Origin: Candidatus Aminicenantota bacterium
GTDB taxonomy: Bacteria; Acidobacteriota; Aminicenantia; S016-38
Assembly (NCBI GenBank): GCA_026987025.1
Contig: JALSNJ010000019.1
Span: 55,150 to 119,149, forward strand
Direction of reading: 5' to 3'
Length of the DNA: 64,000 nucleotides
Shown: positions 51,515 through 61,217 of the stretch, one piece after another
How positions within the stretch are numbered: position 1 is the stretch's first letter
Layout of the letters: each line of letters opens with the position of its first letter
Position numbers and translations under genes: made by a program
The notes under the pieces: generated by a model
Told to the model about the DNA's origin: nothing
Database searches by the model: none
What the model saw: only the letters and a program-made list of their open reading frames with translations

Positions 51515-51712
51515 TCTCTTCTGGATGAAGTTTATACTTGTGAAGATATGATATGAATTTTTTGTAATCCTTTATTCCAAGCTTCTGGGATGTCTTTTTC
51601 AAAGAACCACCGCTTATCTCATAAGCTCTTCTTGTAATCTCCCTTACCTCTGACCGCTTCAGGTCCCTCCTTATAAACGGGCGCCAGACAATCTCCCAGA
51701 AGTTTCCACCCG
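51510..51712 (-). pseudogene. C-terminal remnant of a second sigma-54 activator
   Basis: About 66 codons (GGNFWEIVWRPF ... YKLHPEER) align with the C-terminus of the activator at 48639 (GGNFWEVVKKPF ... YKLKP), including the helix-turn-helix. No AAA+ or sensor domain is present; 30 bp upstream is the addB stop. A deletion has apparently removed the rest of the gene. The three GATAA dyads start at its end, as GTTAG dyads do at the intact activator. Confidence 0.75.
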
Positions 51713-51741
51713 TCAAGGGAGATAATGAGAGATGTACGGGT

Positions 51742-54528
51742 TCAGGGGACGCAGAGGGGTCGGAAGGGACAACGCTCACAGTATCTTTCGTCGGAGGGGT
51801 CCGGACGAAAAGGAACATCCGGGTTAAAGATTTCTGAAAGGAGGTTCTTAAGGGATGGCAGGAGAACCTCTTCCATGAGGAAGTCCTCGTCATTTTTTCT
51901 AAACAGTGTTTTCTCTTCGTTTGCTTTAAGAAGATAAAGGGCGGCCTGGGTCTGGGAGTAGCTCTCTATCCCAAACCTTTCGCTGCTCTTTATGAGGTAA
52001 AGGTAAAGGGGAAGCTGAAAGGATTTTATCCTTTTCTTCATCTCTTCCCGAACGGAAATCCCTCCCTCCCCCTCTTTAAGGGAAGGCTTTTCCCCGCCCC
52101 CTGTTTTGTAATCCACCACCCAGACCTTTCCCCGGCTTTGGTGGACCCTGTCCACCCTTCCCCTGAGGCTCACCTTTTCCCCTCCTGTATCCAGTTCTCC
52201 CTGAAGCTCTTCCTCCAGGGCAAGGATTTTAACACCTTTTTCCGCCCTTTTTCTCTCGCTCTCCAGGAACCTCTTTAGCCTTTCCCTGGATATTTCGCGA
52301 AAGAGGGGAAACTCTCCGCCCTGATAGGGGAAGAACTCCTTGAATTTTCTCTCAAATATAGGTTCTATTTTTTTAAAGGAAAGATGGTCGGGAGGGACCC
52401 ACCTTCCCATGTAGGGTCTATAGAACTCGTAGAGGAGTTCGTGAAGGAACTGGCCTATTTTCCTGCCCTCCAGCTCCTCCTCCACCTCCTTCATCTCTTC
52501 AAGGTCAAGGATGTGGGAGAAGTAAAACCTTAAGGGGCATTTCATGTAAAGGTCTATGGAGGTAGGACTTAATTCCATGGAGCGGAGCTTTTCCATGACT
52601 TCCGGGGTTTTTTCAAACTCCAGAGTTTCCCTGGAGGTGGAAAGGGGGAAGACCACCTTTTTCTCCACAAGGGGTTCCCCCTGCTTTTCGGCCTCCCATT
52701 TTATTTCTTCCAGAAACCTGCTTTTGCTGGTCTTCGGCGAAGAAGAATAGGTTATGAAGACCCTTTCGCTTCCCTTCAAGAGTCTCATAAAATAATACCT
52801 TATGACTTTCTCCCTGTCCTTGTAGGTGGGTATGCCCAGGTATTTTCTCACTGGCGTTGGAAGGACCGGGTCCACAGGCTCGGTGGAAGGAAGGAAATCC
52901 TCGTTGGCGGCCATGTATATGATGTTCTTAAACCTGAGGGCCCTGGTTTCCAGTTGCCCGAGAACCTGAAGGCCCTCCAGGGGAACCCCCTCAAAGGGCA
53001 CTCTCAGGTAAACCAACGAGTTTCTTATGAGGGAAAAGGCGTCCCTGCCCTTTATATCCTGGCTGAAGGGAAGGAGGGAAAGCTCTGCGAAGAAGTCAAG
53101 GAAGGTCCTGAAAAACGGTGAGGAGAAGGGGTAGAAACGGGCGGGACTATTTTTGTAAACTTCCTCCAGAATATGGAGCATGCTCTCGGCAATGGATTTT
53201 AAATTTGAATCCTGGGAGAAACTCTCCAGAAGGAGGCTGTGGATACTGGAGAGGTGTTCTGAAAGCTCCTTCTGTGCCACGCCGGTCATTCTGGAGGCCT
53301 TCTGAAGGGCTTCCAGCCCATTTATATCCTTTAGAGAAATGTAGGGCAGATGAGTTTCCAGAAGGGCTTCCTGAATCTGGTGAATCAGTATCCTGGTTAT
53401 TTCTCCATCCCTTTCCTCCCCGAAGTAAAAGTTTTTAACATAGGGATGCAAAATTAGATTCAGGTAACTTTTCACCCTGTATTTTTCGCCCTTTTTTTCT
53501 TCCTGAACCATCATCAATCTGTCCAGGAGGGCATAGACCGGGGTTCTGGTGGCCGGATACCCCATGGAGATATTGTACGGAAAGTCCTGGCGCGAGAGGG
53601 CCACCGAAAGGAGGGGAAGAAGGAGGGAGGGGTCTGGAATCACCACCGCGGTCTCTCCGGGGGGAAGCTTCTCTTCCTCCATAACCCTCTTCACGGCATA
53701 GGCCTGGCTGTGGGCATCAAAGCCCTGATATATGAAAATTTCAGGTTTCCCCTCCCTAGCTTCTATCCTTTCTTCGGCAAGGCCCCAGCTTTTAAGATAG
53801 GAGAAAAGTTCCTCCTCCAGGGGTTGATATATGAAATAGGAGGAGGGCTTCCTCATTATCTCCTCCACTATTCTCTCCTCGGACCGGGTGAGAGCCGCCA
53901 GAGCTACGAAGTAAATCTCATCGGTCTCCCAGGGAATGCTCCTCTCCCCTATTTGCTCTGCCACCTGGCTATACTTCATACCCTCGGTGGCCCTGCCTTC
54001 TTCAGCCAGGCTCTGGAAAAATTCCCGCTTGAGCTCCAGTATCCGGGAAAGCATCCTCTCCACGCCCCCGGGAAGGCCATCCTCTTCAAAGTCCTCCAGC
54101 ATAAACTGAGGCCGCTCCATGATTTCCCTGATTTTCCTATCCTCCACCATGTTCTTTTCCAGCTCCTCTAAGGCTTCAAAGAACTTAATCCCCCAGAAGA
54201 ACCACGAGGAAAAAGAAACTACCTCCGGCCTGTCCAGAAATTTCCTCCTCAGTTTGAAAATCCTCCAGGCCCCCTCCAGGGGAGAAATCTCCTCTACAGG
54301 TCCAAAATACTCCAGGTGAATTTTCTTTATGAAGTCTTCCATGGAAAAGGCCCGGGGGGGAACGAAGGGTTTGCCCACCTGCTCAGCCAGGAATTTTCTC
54401 AGGTAAACTATGGGCCTTCTTCCTGGAAAGACCACGGTGACCCTTCCCCATTCTCCCCGGGAGGCTATCCTCCGGGCCAAAAACTCCACCGGGTGAACCC
54501 TGAGGGGTAGCCTTATGAGTTTTCCCAT
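51742..54528 (-). CDS. addB: AddB-like helicase-nuclease subunit
   Basis: 928 aa. Helicase-like but lacking a good N-terminal Walker A; the C-terminal RecB-family nuclease shows GQFLHELLYEF, EEELQGEL, VDYKTGGG. An iron-sulfur cluster is indicated by Cys in KCPLRFYF and the terminal CERCPFRPLC. Together with AddA it processes double-strand DNA ends. It overlaps addA by 16 bp. Confidence 0.87.
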   Translation of the reverse strand: MGKLIRLPLRVHPVEFLARRIASRGEWGRVTVVFPGRRPIVYLRKFLAEQVGKPFVPPRAFSMEDFIKKIHLEYFGPVEEISPLEGAWRIFKLRRKFLDRPEVVSFSSWFFWGIKFFEALEELEKNMVEDRKIREIMERPQFMLEDFEEDGLPGGVERMLSRILELKREFFQSLAEEGRATEGMKYSQVAEQIGERSIPWETDEIYFVALAALTRSEERIVEEIMRKPSSYFIYQPLEEELFSYLKSWGLAEERIEAREGKPEIFIYQGFDAHSQAYAVKRVMEEEKLPPGETAVVIPDPSLLLPLLSVALSRQDFPYNISMGYPATRTPVYALLDRLMMVQEEKKGEKYRVKSYLNLILHPYVKNFYFGEERDGEITRILIHQIQEALLETHLPYISLKDINGLEALQKASRMTGVAQKELSEHLSSIHSLLLESFSQDSNLKSIAESMLHILEEVYKNSPARFYPFSSPFFRTFLDFFAELSLLPFSQDIKGRDAFSLIRNSLVYLRVPFEGVPLEGLQVLGQLETRALRFKNIIYMAANEDFLPSTEPVDPVLPTPVRKYLGIPTYKDREKVIRYYFMRLLKGSERVFITYSSSPKTSKSRFLEEIKWEAEKQGEPLVEKKVVFPLSTSRETLEFEKTPEVMEKLRSMELSPTSIDLYMKCPLRFYFSHILDLEEMKEVEEELEGRKIGQFLHELLYEFYRPYMGRWVPPDHLSFKKIEPIFERKFKEFFPYQGGEFPLFREISRERLKRFLESERKRAEKGVKILALEEELQGELDTGGEKVSLRGRVDRVHQSRGKVWVVDYKTGGGEKPSLKEGEGGISVREEMKKRIKSFQLPLYLYLIKSSERFGIESYSQTQAALYLLKANEEKTLFRKNDEDFLMEEVLLPSLKNLLSEIFNPDVPFRPDPSDERYCERCPFRPLCVP

Positions 54529-57512
54529 CTTATTTCCCTCCTGGTCCTGCTATCCAGGTACAGAATTATCCCCCTCAGGGGCCTTTTCGGGAAAACTTCG
54601 CTCACCATGGAAAGGTAGGTGGAAAGCTGCTTCAGGTGCTTCTCCGGATACTCCAGACCGGTCTTGAACTCAAAGACCTTTATTTCGTCGCCCAAAACCA
54701 CCCTGTCCAGCCTGCGGCTGTTTCCTTCCCCGTCCACCACCTCAAATTCTGTGAAGACCCTGCCGGAAAAGAGGTCCGGGTTCTCCTTCACGGCCCAGAA
54801 AACCGCCTCCCTCTCCTCAGGGCTAAGTCCCCTGGTTAATTCCTCCATCCGGTCCAGGGAAGGAGGACGCTCTCCCAGGGCCTCCATAACGCGGTGTATT
54901 CTCTCGCCCCTCTTTCTGGAGGAATACGGGCCCTCAAGGGGTTCCTCCCTTTCCCTGAGTTTGTTCTTCCAGGAAAAGGACGGGACAAATTTATCCTCCG
55001 CCTCTGGGGCTTCCTTCCAGGGAGTTCCCCTTCCCTTTTCCCCCAGGCGAAGACAATTTTCGTCCCATTTCTCCCTTCCATATCCGAAATCGTAATCTCC
55101 CACATAATTTATCTTTGAGCTGGGAAACTTCAAGTTTATTATGTAAAGCTCATCCTTGGCCCTGGTGAAGGCCACATAAAGGGCGTTCAGCTCATCTATG
55201 TAGTTTTCTCTGAGTTTTTTCAAATAAACCTCCTTTAACCAGGGAAAGTTATTCAATAACTTGCTCCTTAAGTCCAGGGGTATTGCTTTACCGTCTTCCT
55301 CCAGAAGATAGGGCTCGGATTCCTGGCCCCGGCCTCTTCCCGCCCCGGTCTTCAGCTGGGCGAAGGGAACTATGATCACCGGGGCCTCCAGACCCTTGGC
55401 CTTGTGTATGGTCATAACCCTGACAGCGTCTATCCCTTCTGGCATGTCCAGAGAAAGTTCATCATCCGCAGAATCCCAGAACTCCAAAAACCTCCTTAGG
55501 CTGTTTTCGCCCAGGGCCTCCCTGCTCCAGAGCAGTTCCAGAAACTGGTTCAGGAAGAGGTCCGCCTCCAAGGAAAAGGTTTCCATTATCCTTACCGCCA
55601 GGTCGTAGGGGGGAAGAAAACCCACGGACCTCGTGAAAAGCTCGCTGAAGTATCTCTCCCAGAGCTCCGGAAATTGCCTTTGAAATTCCTTGTAAAGGGG
55701 TTTAGGGGGATTCTGGACCACGAACTTCACAATTTCCCTGAAAGCCTCGCCGCTCACCCTGCGAAAAAGCCGGCTCAGGATGAAATTGGCGAAGGAGAGG
55801 TCGTCAATGGGGGTGTCCAGGAACTTCATGAGGGAAACCACAGCCATGACTGTGGAGTGGTCCTTGAGGTTAAGGGAACTCTGGGATATTACCTGGATGT
55901 TTTCCTCAGAAAGCCACCGGGCCACCCGGGCCGCCTGCTTGCCCTTCCTCACCAGGACCACGATGTCCCCAGGTGCGTATCTTCCGAGCACATCTTTTAC
56001 AATCCTTAGAAACTCTCCCTGCACCCTTTCGTAGAGGGTGGCAGAGTCAACCTCCAGCCGCTTCACCTCCACATAACCCCCTCTCCTTGCTTCCCTTAGC
56101 TCCGGGGGTATGTTATGGGTTTCCCCCACCGCCTCGTATAAGTCCAAAACATCGGGCTTCAGGTCTTTGGGTAGATGATTCCTAAGGTTATCCGGGTCAA
56201 AGGCGCTCTTCACGAATTTCAGGATAACTTCCCGGCTCCTCCAGTTCTTCTCCAGCATCTCCTCCCGCAGCTTCACACCGGGGCCTTTTATCTCCTCCCC
56301 CACCCTGGAAAAAAGCTCAGGGTAGGCCCCCCTAAATCTGTAAATGGACTGCTTTCTGTCGCCTACCACGAAAAGGCTTCCCTTTCCCCTGGAGAAAACC
56401 TCCTCTATCATCACCTTCAGGTTCTCCCACTGCATTCTGTTGGTGTCCTGAAACTCGTCAATGAGGAAATGGGTTATTATCTCCGACAGATTTATGTAAA
56501 TCTGAGGAACCTCCAGGTCCTTCAGCCTTTCGTAAACCCTCCGATTGAGTTCCTCCAGGAAAATCAGGTTGCTTTCCCTCTTTATTTTCTCAAGCCTATC
56601 CAATATCGGCCGGGAAACCTCAAAGAGGTTTTTATATTTTAAATTAAAAAAGGAAACGGCCAGGCCAGGGAGTTTTTCCCTGATATCTCTCCAGAGCCTT
56701 TCCAGCTCCTCGCTAACCCGGGCTTCTTTTCTAAACAAATCCGAAGCTCTTTCCGCCCTGAAAACGGCCCTTCCCAAAAGGTCACCGTATCCCTTCTCAG
56801 GACCCCTCAGAAGCATGTTCAGGGCATCAAGGTCCGTTTTACGCATCACGGAGGTATCGGCCCTGTTCAGAAACTCCCTCACCAGCCCCTTTAATTCCTC
56901 CTCCAATTCCTTAAAATTCTGAGGAGGAAGGTCCAGCTCATTTATGTACCTGTTTCTGTGCCTGTAAATCTTCCTTAAATTATCCAGGATATGCCTTTTT
57001 ATAAACCAAGAGCTTCCCAGACGGTAGCGAACATAGTCCCTGGCATAATTCACGAACATTTCCGGGTCAGACTCTAAAAGCTCGTCTAAGGCCCTTTCAA
57101 AGTAAGGATCGGGCTGTTGAGCTATGTCAAACCTGGGGGGAAGCCCTATTTCGTATGCCCCGGCCAGGGCTATTTTTCTCACAAAGCTGTCTATGGTTCC
57201 CACACGGAAGTCTGAGTAATTCTTCAATATGTTCTCCACGGCCTCCTTGGCTTTCCAACGGAGTTTATCTCTTTCCTCCGGGGAGATCTTCCCCTCCAGC
57301 CATTTAAAATCTCCCTGCAGGGCGGCTTCCTTGAGCCAGGCCAGGATTCTCTCCTTCATTTCGCCGGCGGCCTTGTTGGTGAAGGTTATGGCCAGAATAC
57401 TCCCAAGTCTCAAGGGCAACTCCCGCATGAGAAGTTCAATGTAGCGTCGGGCCAACCTATGGGTTTTTCCCGTTCCCGCGGAGGCCTCAATCTTTATAAA
57501 CTCACTTCCCAC
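54513..57512 (-). CDS. addA: AddA-like UvrD-family helicase-nuclease
   Basis: 999 aa starting with GTG. Helicase motifs: EASAGTGKTHRLA (Walker A), DEFQDTNRMQW (motif II), GDRKQSIYRFRGA (III), VMTIHKAKGLE (V). A C-terminal RecB nuclease has RLDRVV and VFEFKTG. TAAAAT lies 6 nt before GTG with no ribosome-binding site, so the mRNA is probably leaderless. Confidence 0.92.
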   Translation of the reverse strand: MGSEFIKIEASAGTGKTHRLARRYIELLMRELPLRLGSILAITFTNKAAGEMKERILAWLKEAALQGDFKWLEGKISPEERDKLRWKAKEAVENILKNYSDFRVGTIDSFVRKIALAGAYEIGLPPRFDIAQQPDPYFERALDELLESDPEMFVNYARDYVRYRLGSSWFIKRHILDNLRKIYRHRNRYINELDLPPQNFKELEEELKGLVREFLNRADTSVMRKTDLDALNMLLRGPEKGYGDLLGRAVFRAERASDLFRKEARVSEELERLWRDIREKLPGLAVSFFNLKYKNLFEVSRPILDRLEKIKRESNLIFLEELNRRVYERLKDLEVPQIYINLSEIITHFLIDEFQDTNRMQWENLKVMIEEVFSRGKGSLFVVGDRKQSIYRFRGAYPELFSRVGEEIKGPGVKLREEMLEKNWRSREVILKFVKSAFDPDNLRNHLPKDLKPDVLDLYEAVGETHNIPPELREARRGGYVEVKRLEVDSATLYERVQGEFLRIVKDVLGRYAPGDIVVLVRKGKQAARVARWLSEENIQVISQSSLNLKDHSTVMAVVSLMKFLDTPIDDLSFANFILSRLFRRVSGEAFREIVKFVVQNPPKPLYKEFQRQFPELWERYFSELFTRSVGFLPPYDLAVRIMETFSLEADLFLNQFLELLWSREALGENSLRRFLEFWDSADDELSLDMPEGIDAVRVMTIHKAKGLEAPVIIVPFAQLKTGAGRGRGQESEPYLLEEDGKAIPLDLRSKLLNNFPWLKEVYLKKLRENYIDELNALYVAFTRAKDELYIINLKFPSSKINYVGDYDFGYGREKWDENCLRLGEKGRGTPWKEAPEAEDKFVPSFSWKNKLREREEPLEGPYSSRKRGERIHRVMEALGERPPSLDRMEELTRGLSPEEREAVFWAVKENPDLFSGRVFTEFEVVDGEGNSRRLDRVVLGDEIKVFEFKTGLEYPEKHLKQLSTYLSMVSEVFPKRPLRGIILYLDSRTRREIRWENS

Positions 57513-57518
57513 ATAAGG

Positions 57519-57524
57519 ATTTTA
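57519..57524 (-). promoter_or_regulatory. Leaderless promoter -10 box of addA
   Basis: Minus strand TAAAAT, then CCTTAT, then the GTG start of addA. Confidence 0.55.
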
Positions 57525-57548
57525 CCACAAGGTAAGCATTTTTAACTT

Positions 57549-58403
57549 CTATTCGCTACTGCATCTTTCCCACTCCAGTTCTAAGGTAATGTGCTCTATC
57601 TTAAACTTTTCCCTGAGAAGGGCCTTAAGCCTTCTTTTTATTTCCTCCAGGGCCTTAATGTCCGTGCACTCGGTAAAGACATGGGCCTCCATGGCGGTTA
57701 TATTGGAGCAAAGGCTCCATATGTGGATGTGATGGACATCCCTGACCCCTTCAACACCCATCATAGCTTCCGCTATACTTTCGGGTTCTAAACCGGGCGG
57801 GGCAAATTCCAGCAGGATTCTCAAGGTCTCCTTCAAGAGGCCCAGAGAAGAAAGGAGGACAAAAAAGGAAATTCCCATGGCCAGCAGCGGATCCACCATA
57901 GGGCTGAGCCCTGCCCACATAAGCACCGAACCCAGCACCACCGCCGCCGAAGAGAGGGTATCGGTGAGCACATGAAGAAAGGCCCCCTTTATGTTCAAGT
58001 CCTGCCTTTCCCCGTGAAGTATGAAGGCCACTGCTAAGTTTATCAAAAGCCCCACCAGGGCCACGGCAAACATGATAGGAGCTTTTACCTGATTGGGTCT
58101 TTCTATCCTTCTGAGGGCTTCAAAGAATATCCAGAAACTTATGGCGAGGAGGAGAAGCCCGTTGACGAAGGCCGCTAATATCTCGTATCTATGGTAACCG
58201 AAGGTTCTTCTTCCCGTGGGAGCTCTGGCCGCTATTTTGACCGCTGCCAGGGAAATGAGCATGGACAAAAAATCCCGGAGCATATGGAAGGAGTCCCCAA
58301 GAAGGGAAAGGGAACCGGAAATTACACCCCCTGCAACCTCCACCAGGAAAAACAAAAAGGTAAGGAGAAGGGAGAGTTTGAGGGCCTTCTCCTTATTTTT
58401 CAT
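57549..58403 (-). CDS. Cation diffusion facilitator (Zn/Mn-type) transporter
   Basis: 284 aa, six helices plus C-terminal ferredoxin-like domain. The transport-site residues are in GDSFHMLRD (TM2) and HVLTDTLSS (TM5), the H/D pattern of Zn transporters, and VHHIHIWSL is the cytoplasmic metal site. It exports divalent metal in exchange for protons. It overlaps the DUF3783 gene by 11 bp. Confidence 0.92.
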   Translation of the reverse strand: MKNKEKALKLSLLLTFLFFLVEVAGGVISGSLSLLGDSFHMLRDFLSMLISLAAVKIAARAPTGRRTFGYHRYEILAAFVNGLLLLAISFWIFFEALRRIERPNQVKAPIMFAVALVGLLINLAVAFILHGERQDLNIKGAFLHVLTDTLSSAAVVLGSVLMWAGLSPMVDPLLAMGISFFVLLSSLGLLKETLRILLEFAPPGLEPESIAEAMMGVEGVRDVHHIHIWSLCSNITAMEAHVFTECTDIKALEEIKRRLKALLREKFKIEHITLELEWERCSSE

Positions 58404-58596
58404 CCTTCCTTTTAAAATAACGATGTTCCTTTCTCAGCTCCTCAATGAGGTCCTTGACTTTCCATTCTAAGGAGGTTGGGGTGGTAATAGCCGAGATCAG
58501 GTCCACCTCCTTACCAAGAACTCCTTTAACGGCCTTAATAACCTCGTTCAGCTCTTCCCTCTTAAAGCCGTGAAGAATCAAAATCCTTTCCTGCAT
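58393..58596 (-). CDS. DUF3783-like small protein
   Basis: 67 aa: ILILHGFKREELNEVIKAVK and a central ISAIT(T)PTS resemble DUF3783, whose function is unknown. GGAGGG before the ATG and a TAAAAT box at 58613-58618 give a short leader. It overlaps the CDF gene. Confidence 0.7.
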   Translation of the reverse strand: MQERILILHGFKREELNEVIKAVKGVLGKEVDLISAITTPTSLEWKVKDLIEELRKEHRYFKRKDEK

Positions 58597-58610
58597 GAAC
58601 CCTCCTGTTT

Positions 58611-59210
58611 CTATTTTAACAAACCGTAAAGCCCTAAGGAAAAGAAGAAACTTCCGAGGAAAAGACCTAAGGGAACGCCTTTAAGAAATACGGGCTTTCT
58701 CCTCTCCTCCGGCACGCTGAAGTAATAAAGAAGCCCGGAGCCCATGAGCGCCATAGCAACGGCTCCTGCCGAAAACCACAGGAAGCCGTGGGGAGCCACC
58801 CCACGGCCCACCGCCACCACCGGTATTATGAAGATGCTCATCCCTGCCCCAGCGTGAACCAAGGCCACGGCGAAGCTCCCCCAGTCCTTGGAATATGAGT
58901 GGGCCATAAGAACGAACAGCAGGCCAAAAAAGGCAAAGGCTGAAAAAAGGGTCCTTTTCTCCTGAAAGAAAATGGCCACAAGTCCAAGGTTAAGTCCCAG
59001 GGGATAGAGGCATGAAAGGAGAACGAAGTATTTTTCCCATAAGACCTGCAACCCCTGCCTGAAAATAACAAGGGAAAGTAAGAGGGAAGCAGCAAATCCC
59101 AGAGACATAAACCAGAGGCCGGAACCCTTGAACAACATCCAGGAAATTCCTGTAGAAATTAAGGAAAAAAGGACCGAAAGACCCAGCAGAAGTTTATCAA
59201 CCAGATTCAC
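58611..59210 (-). CDS. Seven-helix membrane protein of unknown function
   Basis: 199 aa from a GTG at 59210, with about seven hydrophobic helices. The GTG lies 7 nt after TAAAAT (59218-59223) and has no ribosome-binding site, whereas the ATG at 59264 is outside that promoter. Not assignable to a family by eye. Confidence 0.6.
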   Translation of the reverse strand: MNLVDKLLLGLSVLFSLISTGISWMLFKGSGLWFMSLGFAASLLLSLVIFRQGLQVLWEKYFVLLSCLYPLGLNLGLVAIFFQEKRTLFSAFAFFGLLFVLMAHSYSKDWGSFAVALVHAGAGMSIFIIPVVAVGRGVAPHGFLWFSAGAVAMALMGSGLLYYFSVPEERRKPVFLKGVPLGLFLGSFFFSLGLYGLLK

Positions 59211-59292
59211 GAAGTATATTTTACCCTTCAGACAAAACCTCCACAAGATAAAAGGATATTTCACACTTATCTAAAATAACCGGTTTTTTTAT

Positions 59293-59321
59293 TTGAAAAT
59301 TCAGCAATTTTTGCCTAAAAT
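59293..59321 (+). promoter_or_regulatory. Promoter of the SH3b operon
   Basis: TTGAAA (59293-59298), 17 bp, TAAAAT (59316-59321), followed by GGAAGGAGG and the ATG at 59342. Confidence 0.72.
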
Positions 59322-59341
59322 TTAAAGGAAGGAGGTGAAGA

Positions 59342-60016
59342 ATGAAAAAACTTATTTTTGGGTTATTGGTGGTTCTTTTAGTATTACCCCTGTCCGGCAA
59401 CACCGAAAGAAAATATGTGGTCATAACAGTCTCCGCTGCCAACATCAGGGAAAAGCCCACCACCAAGGCCCCTATCCTCACTGTGGGTCGTTATGGATTC
59501 AGATATCCCCTTGTGGAAGACCTTGGTCCCTGGCTGAAGATAAAACTTCCCGATGGAAGAATCGGGTTCGTTTACACTCCCCTGACGCGAATTGAAGGGG
59601 AAAAGGTTATCGTAAAGAAGGTTCCGGTGCCCCAAAAACCAGCGCCAAAACCCAAAAGAAAATCCCTCGGGCCCCTTCCTGCTACCGCTGAAGGTAAAAT
59701 TGCCCTGGGTAAAAAACTTTACTATCAGGAAAGGTATAACGACGCCATAAGGGTGCTGGAAAAGGCTCTGGTGGATGCCTCTGCCATAGTGAACGAAGGG
59801 AAGAGGAGACAGCTTTCAGGGGACATTTATTTTTACATGGGACTCTGCTATGTGGGGATGAAGGACTATCAAAGAGCCAAGGAAGCCTTTAAAAACACTT
59901 TAAGGCTTGTGCCCGACTACTCCCTGAATGTAACCCCGGACAAATACGGCGAAGAAGTGATAATCCTCTGGAGAAAGGCCGAAAGGGAAATTGAAAAGGA
60001 ACTCATGGGAGGCTAA
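59342..60016 (+). CDS. Exported SH3b and TPR protein
   Basis: 224 aa: signal peptide, SH3b domain (SAANIREKPTTKAPILTVG), a Pro/Lys linker (KPAPKPKRK), and TPR-like helices (YYQERYNDAIRVLEKAL, FYMGLCYVGMKDYQRAKEAF). It likely binds peptidoglycan and another envelope protein. First gene of the SH3b operon. Confidence 0.85.
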   Translation: MKKLIFGLLVVLLVLPLSGNTERKYVVITVSAANIREKPTTKAPILTVGRYGFRYPLVEDLGPWLKIKLPDGRIGFVYTPLTRIEGEKVIVKKVPVPQKPAPKPKRKSLGPLPATAEGKIALGKKLYYQERYNDAIRVLEKALVDASAIVNEGKRRQLSGDIYFYMGLCYVGMKDYQRAKEAFKNTLRLVPDYSLNVTPDKYGEEVIILWRKAEREIEKELMGG

Positions 60017-60047
60017 GTCAGCCTTTATTCAAAGCCTTGGGGGTATC

Positions 60048-61154
60048 ATGAAAAAAGTTCTTTTTTTCTCCTTAATATTCTTCTCCCTTTATAACTTCGT
60101 CCTCCCCCAAAAGACGAAGGTGGAGAAGAAATGGGCGGTTGTCCTCAGGGATGCCAATGTGAGGAGCATGCCCTCCACCCAGGGGAGAATTCTCTTCATC
60201 GCTAAGGCCGGAGAAAGGCTTGAGGTCCTTGAGGACATGGGAATATGGCTCAAGGTAAAGAGGGCGGACGGCACTGTGGGATACATCTGGGCCGAGCTGG
60301 TGAGGATAGAGGTGGAGAGGGTCGTGAAGCAGCCCCCTCCTCCCTTCCCACCCCCTGCTCCTAAGCCCTCCCCACAACCTGCGCCTAAGCCTTCCCCCCG
60401 CCGCACCCCTTCCAATTTCAGGCCCTTCGGCTTCAGCTTCAACTTTGACTACGCCTTCGTGAGCCCCGATGACTTTAACGCCTTAACCCAATGGTACAAT
60501 TTAATTTTAGGTGTGTACACCAATTACGGCCTCTCCCTGGACCAACCCCTGGGGGAATTGAAGTCCTCCATGGGTGGGGGGGTGGAATTCACCTTCAGGC
60601 CCCATCCCAGCATAGGCCTGGGCCTGGGCTTTTCCTACATGATGGGGAAGCGTGCAGGAGATTCCACCGTATCTGACTCCATGGGACACTACTTAAAATT
60701 TACCCAGGACCTCAGCTCCACCGTATACGGTCCCTATTTCTCCCTTCACTTCCTCGTCCCTGCCCAGACGATAAACTTAGACCTCTTCGCTAAGGCAGGG
60801 TACTACAAGGGGAGTTTCAGCCTTAAGTACGACAGCAGCGATTCCTCCGGGAATACTTCCTACGCTTACTTTGAGGACATCTCCAGGGGAACCCTCGGTT
60901 TCGGGGGGGGCCTAAGGGTTAAATTTTCCCTCAGCGGCAACGCTGGGGTCTTCCTGGGAGGAAGCTACAACTTCCTGAAATTCAAGGACTTAGAGGGAAC
61001 CTATAGGGGAAAAAGCACCGGCACAGTAAAGGGAAAGCTTTATTACCAAACGCCCACCCTCGTGATTTCCCCTACCCCTCCCGCTATCGCAAGGCCCGCG
61101 GAGTTTAACTTCTCAGGATTTACCGTAGGGGCGGGCTTCTTCGTAAAGTTCTGA
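60048..61154 (+). CDS. SH3b plus outer-membrane beta-barrel protein
   Basis: 368 aa from the ATG at 60048. Signal peptide, SH3b (DANVRSMPSTQGRILFIAKAGE), Pro-rich linker, eight-strand-like barrel ending VGAGFFVKF. About two thirds identical by eye to the protein at 62789, and more distant from that at 12990. GGGGGT precedes the ATG. Confidence 0.85.
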   Translation: MKKVLFFSLIFFSLYNFVLPQKTKVEKKWAVVLRDANVRSMPSTQGRILFIAKAGERLEVLEDMGIWLKVKRADGTVGYIWAELVRIEVERVVKQPPPPFPPPAPKPSPQPAPKPSPRRTPSNFRPFGFSFNFDYAFVSPDDFNALTQWYNLILGVYTNYGLSLDQPLGELKSSMGGGVEFTFRPHPSIGLGLGFSYMMGKRAGDSTVSDSMGHYLKFTQDLSSTVYGPYFSLHFLVPAQTINLDLFAKAGYYKGSFSLKYDSSDSSGNTSYAYFEDISRGTLGFGGGLRVKFSLSGNAGVFLGGSYNFLKFKDLEGTYRGKSTGTVKGKLYYQTPTLVISPTPPAIARPAEFNFSGFTVGAGFFVKF

Positions 61155-61217
61155 AAAAGAGAGGTATCCCATGAGGAAGTTAATTTCCCTTACGGCCTTA
61201 GTCTGCCTTCTCCTGGG
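61091..61217 (+). repeat. 127-bp exact repeat, first copy
   Basis: Identical to 63874-64000 (offset 2783 bp). It covers the 3' end of the barrel gene, the intergenic stretch and the start of the next gene. Confidence 0.9.
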
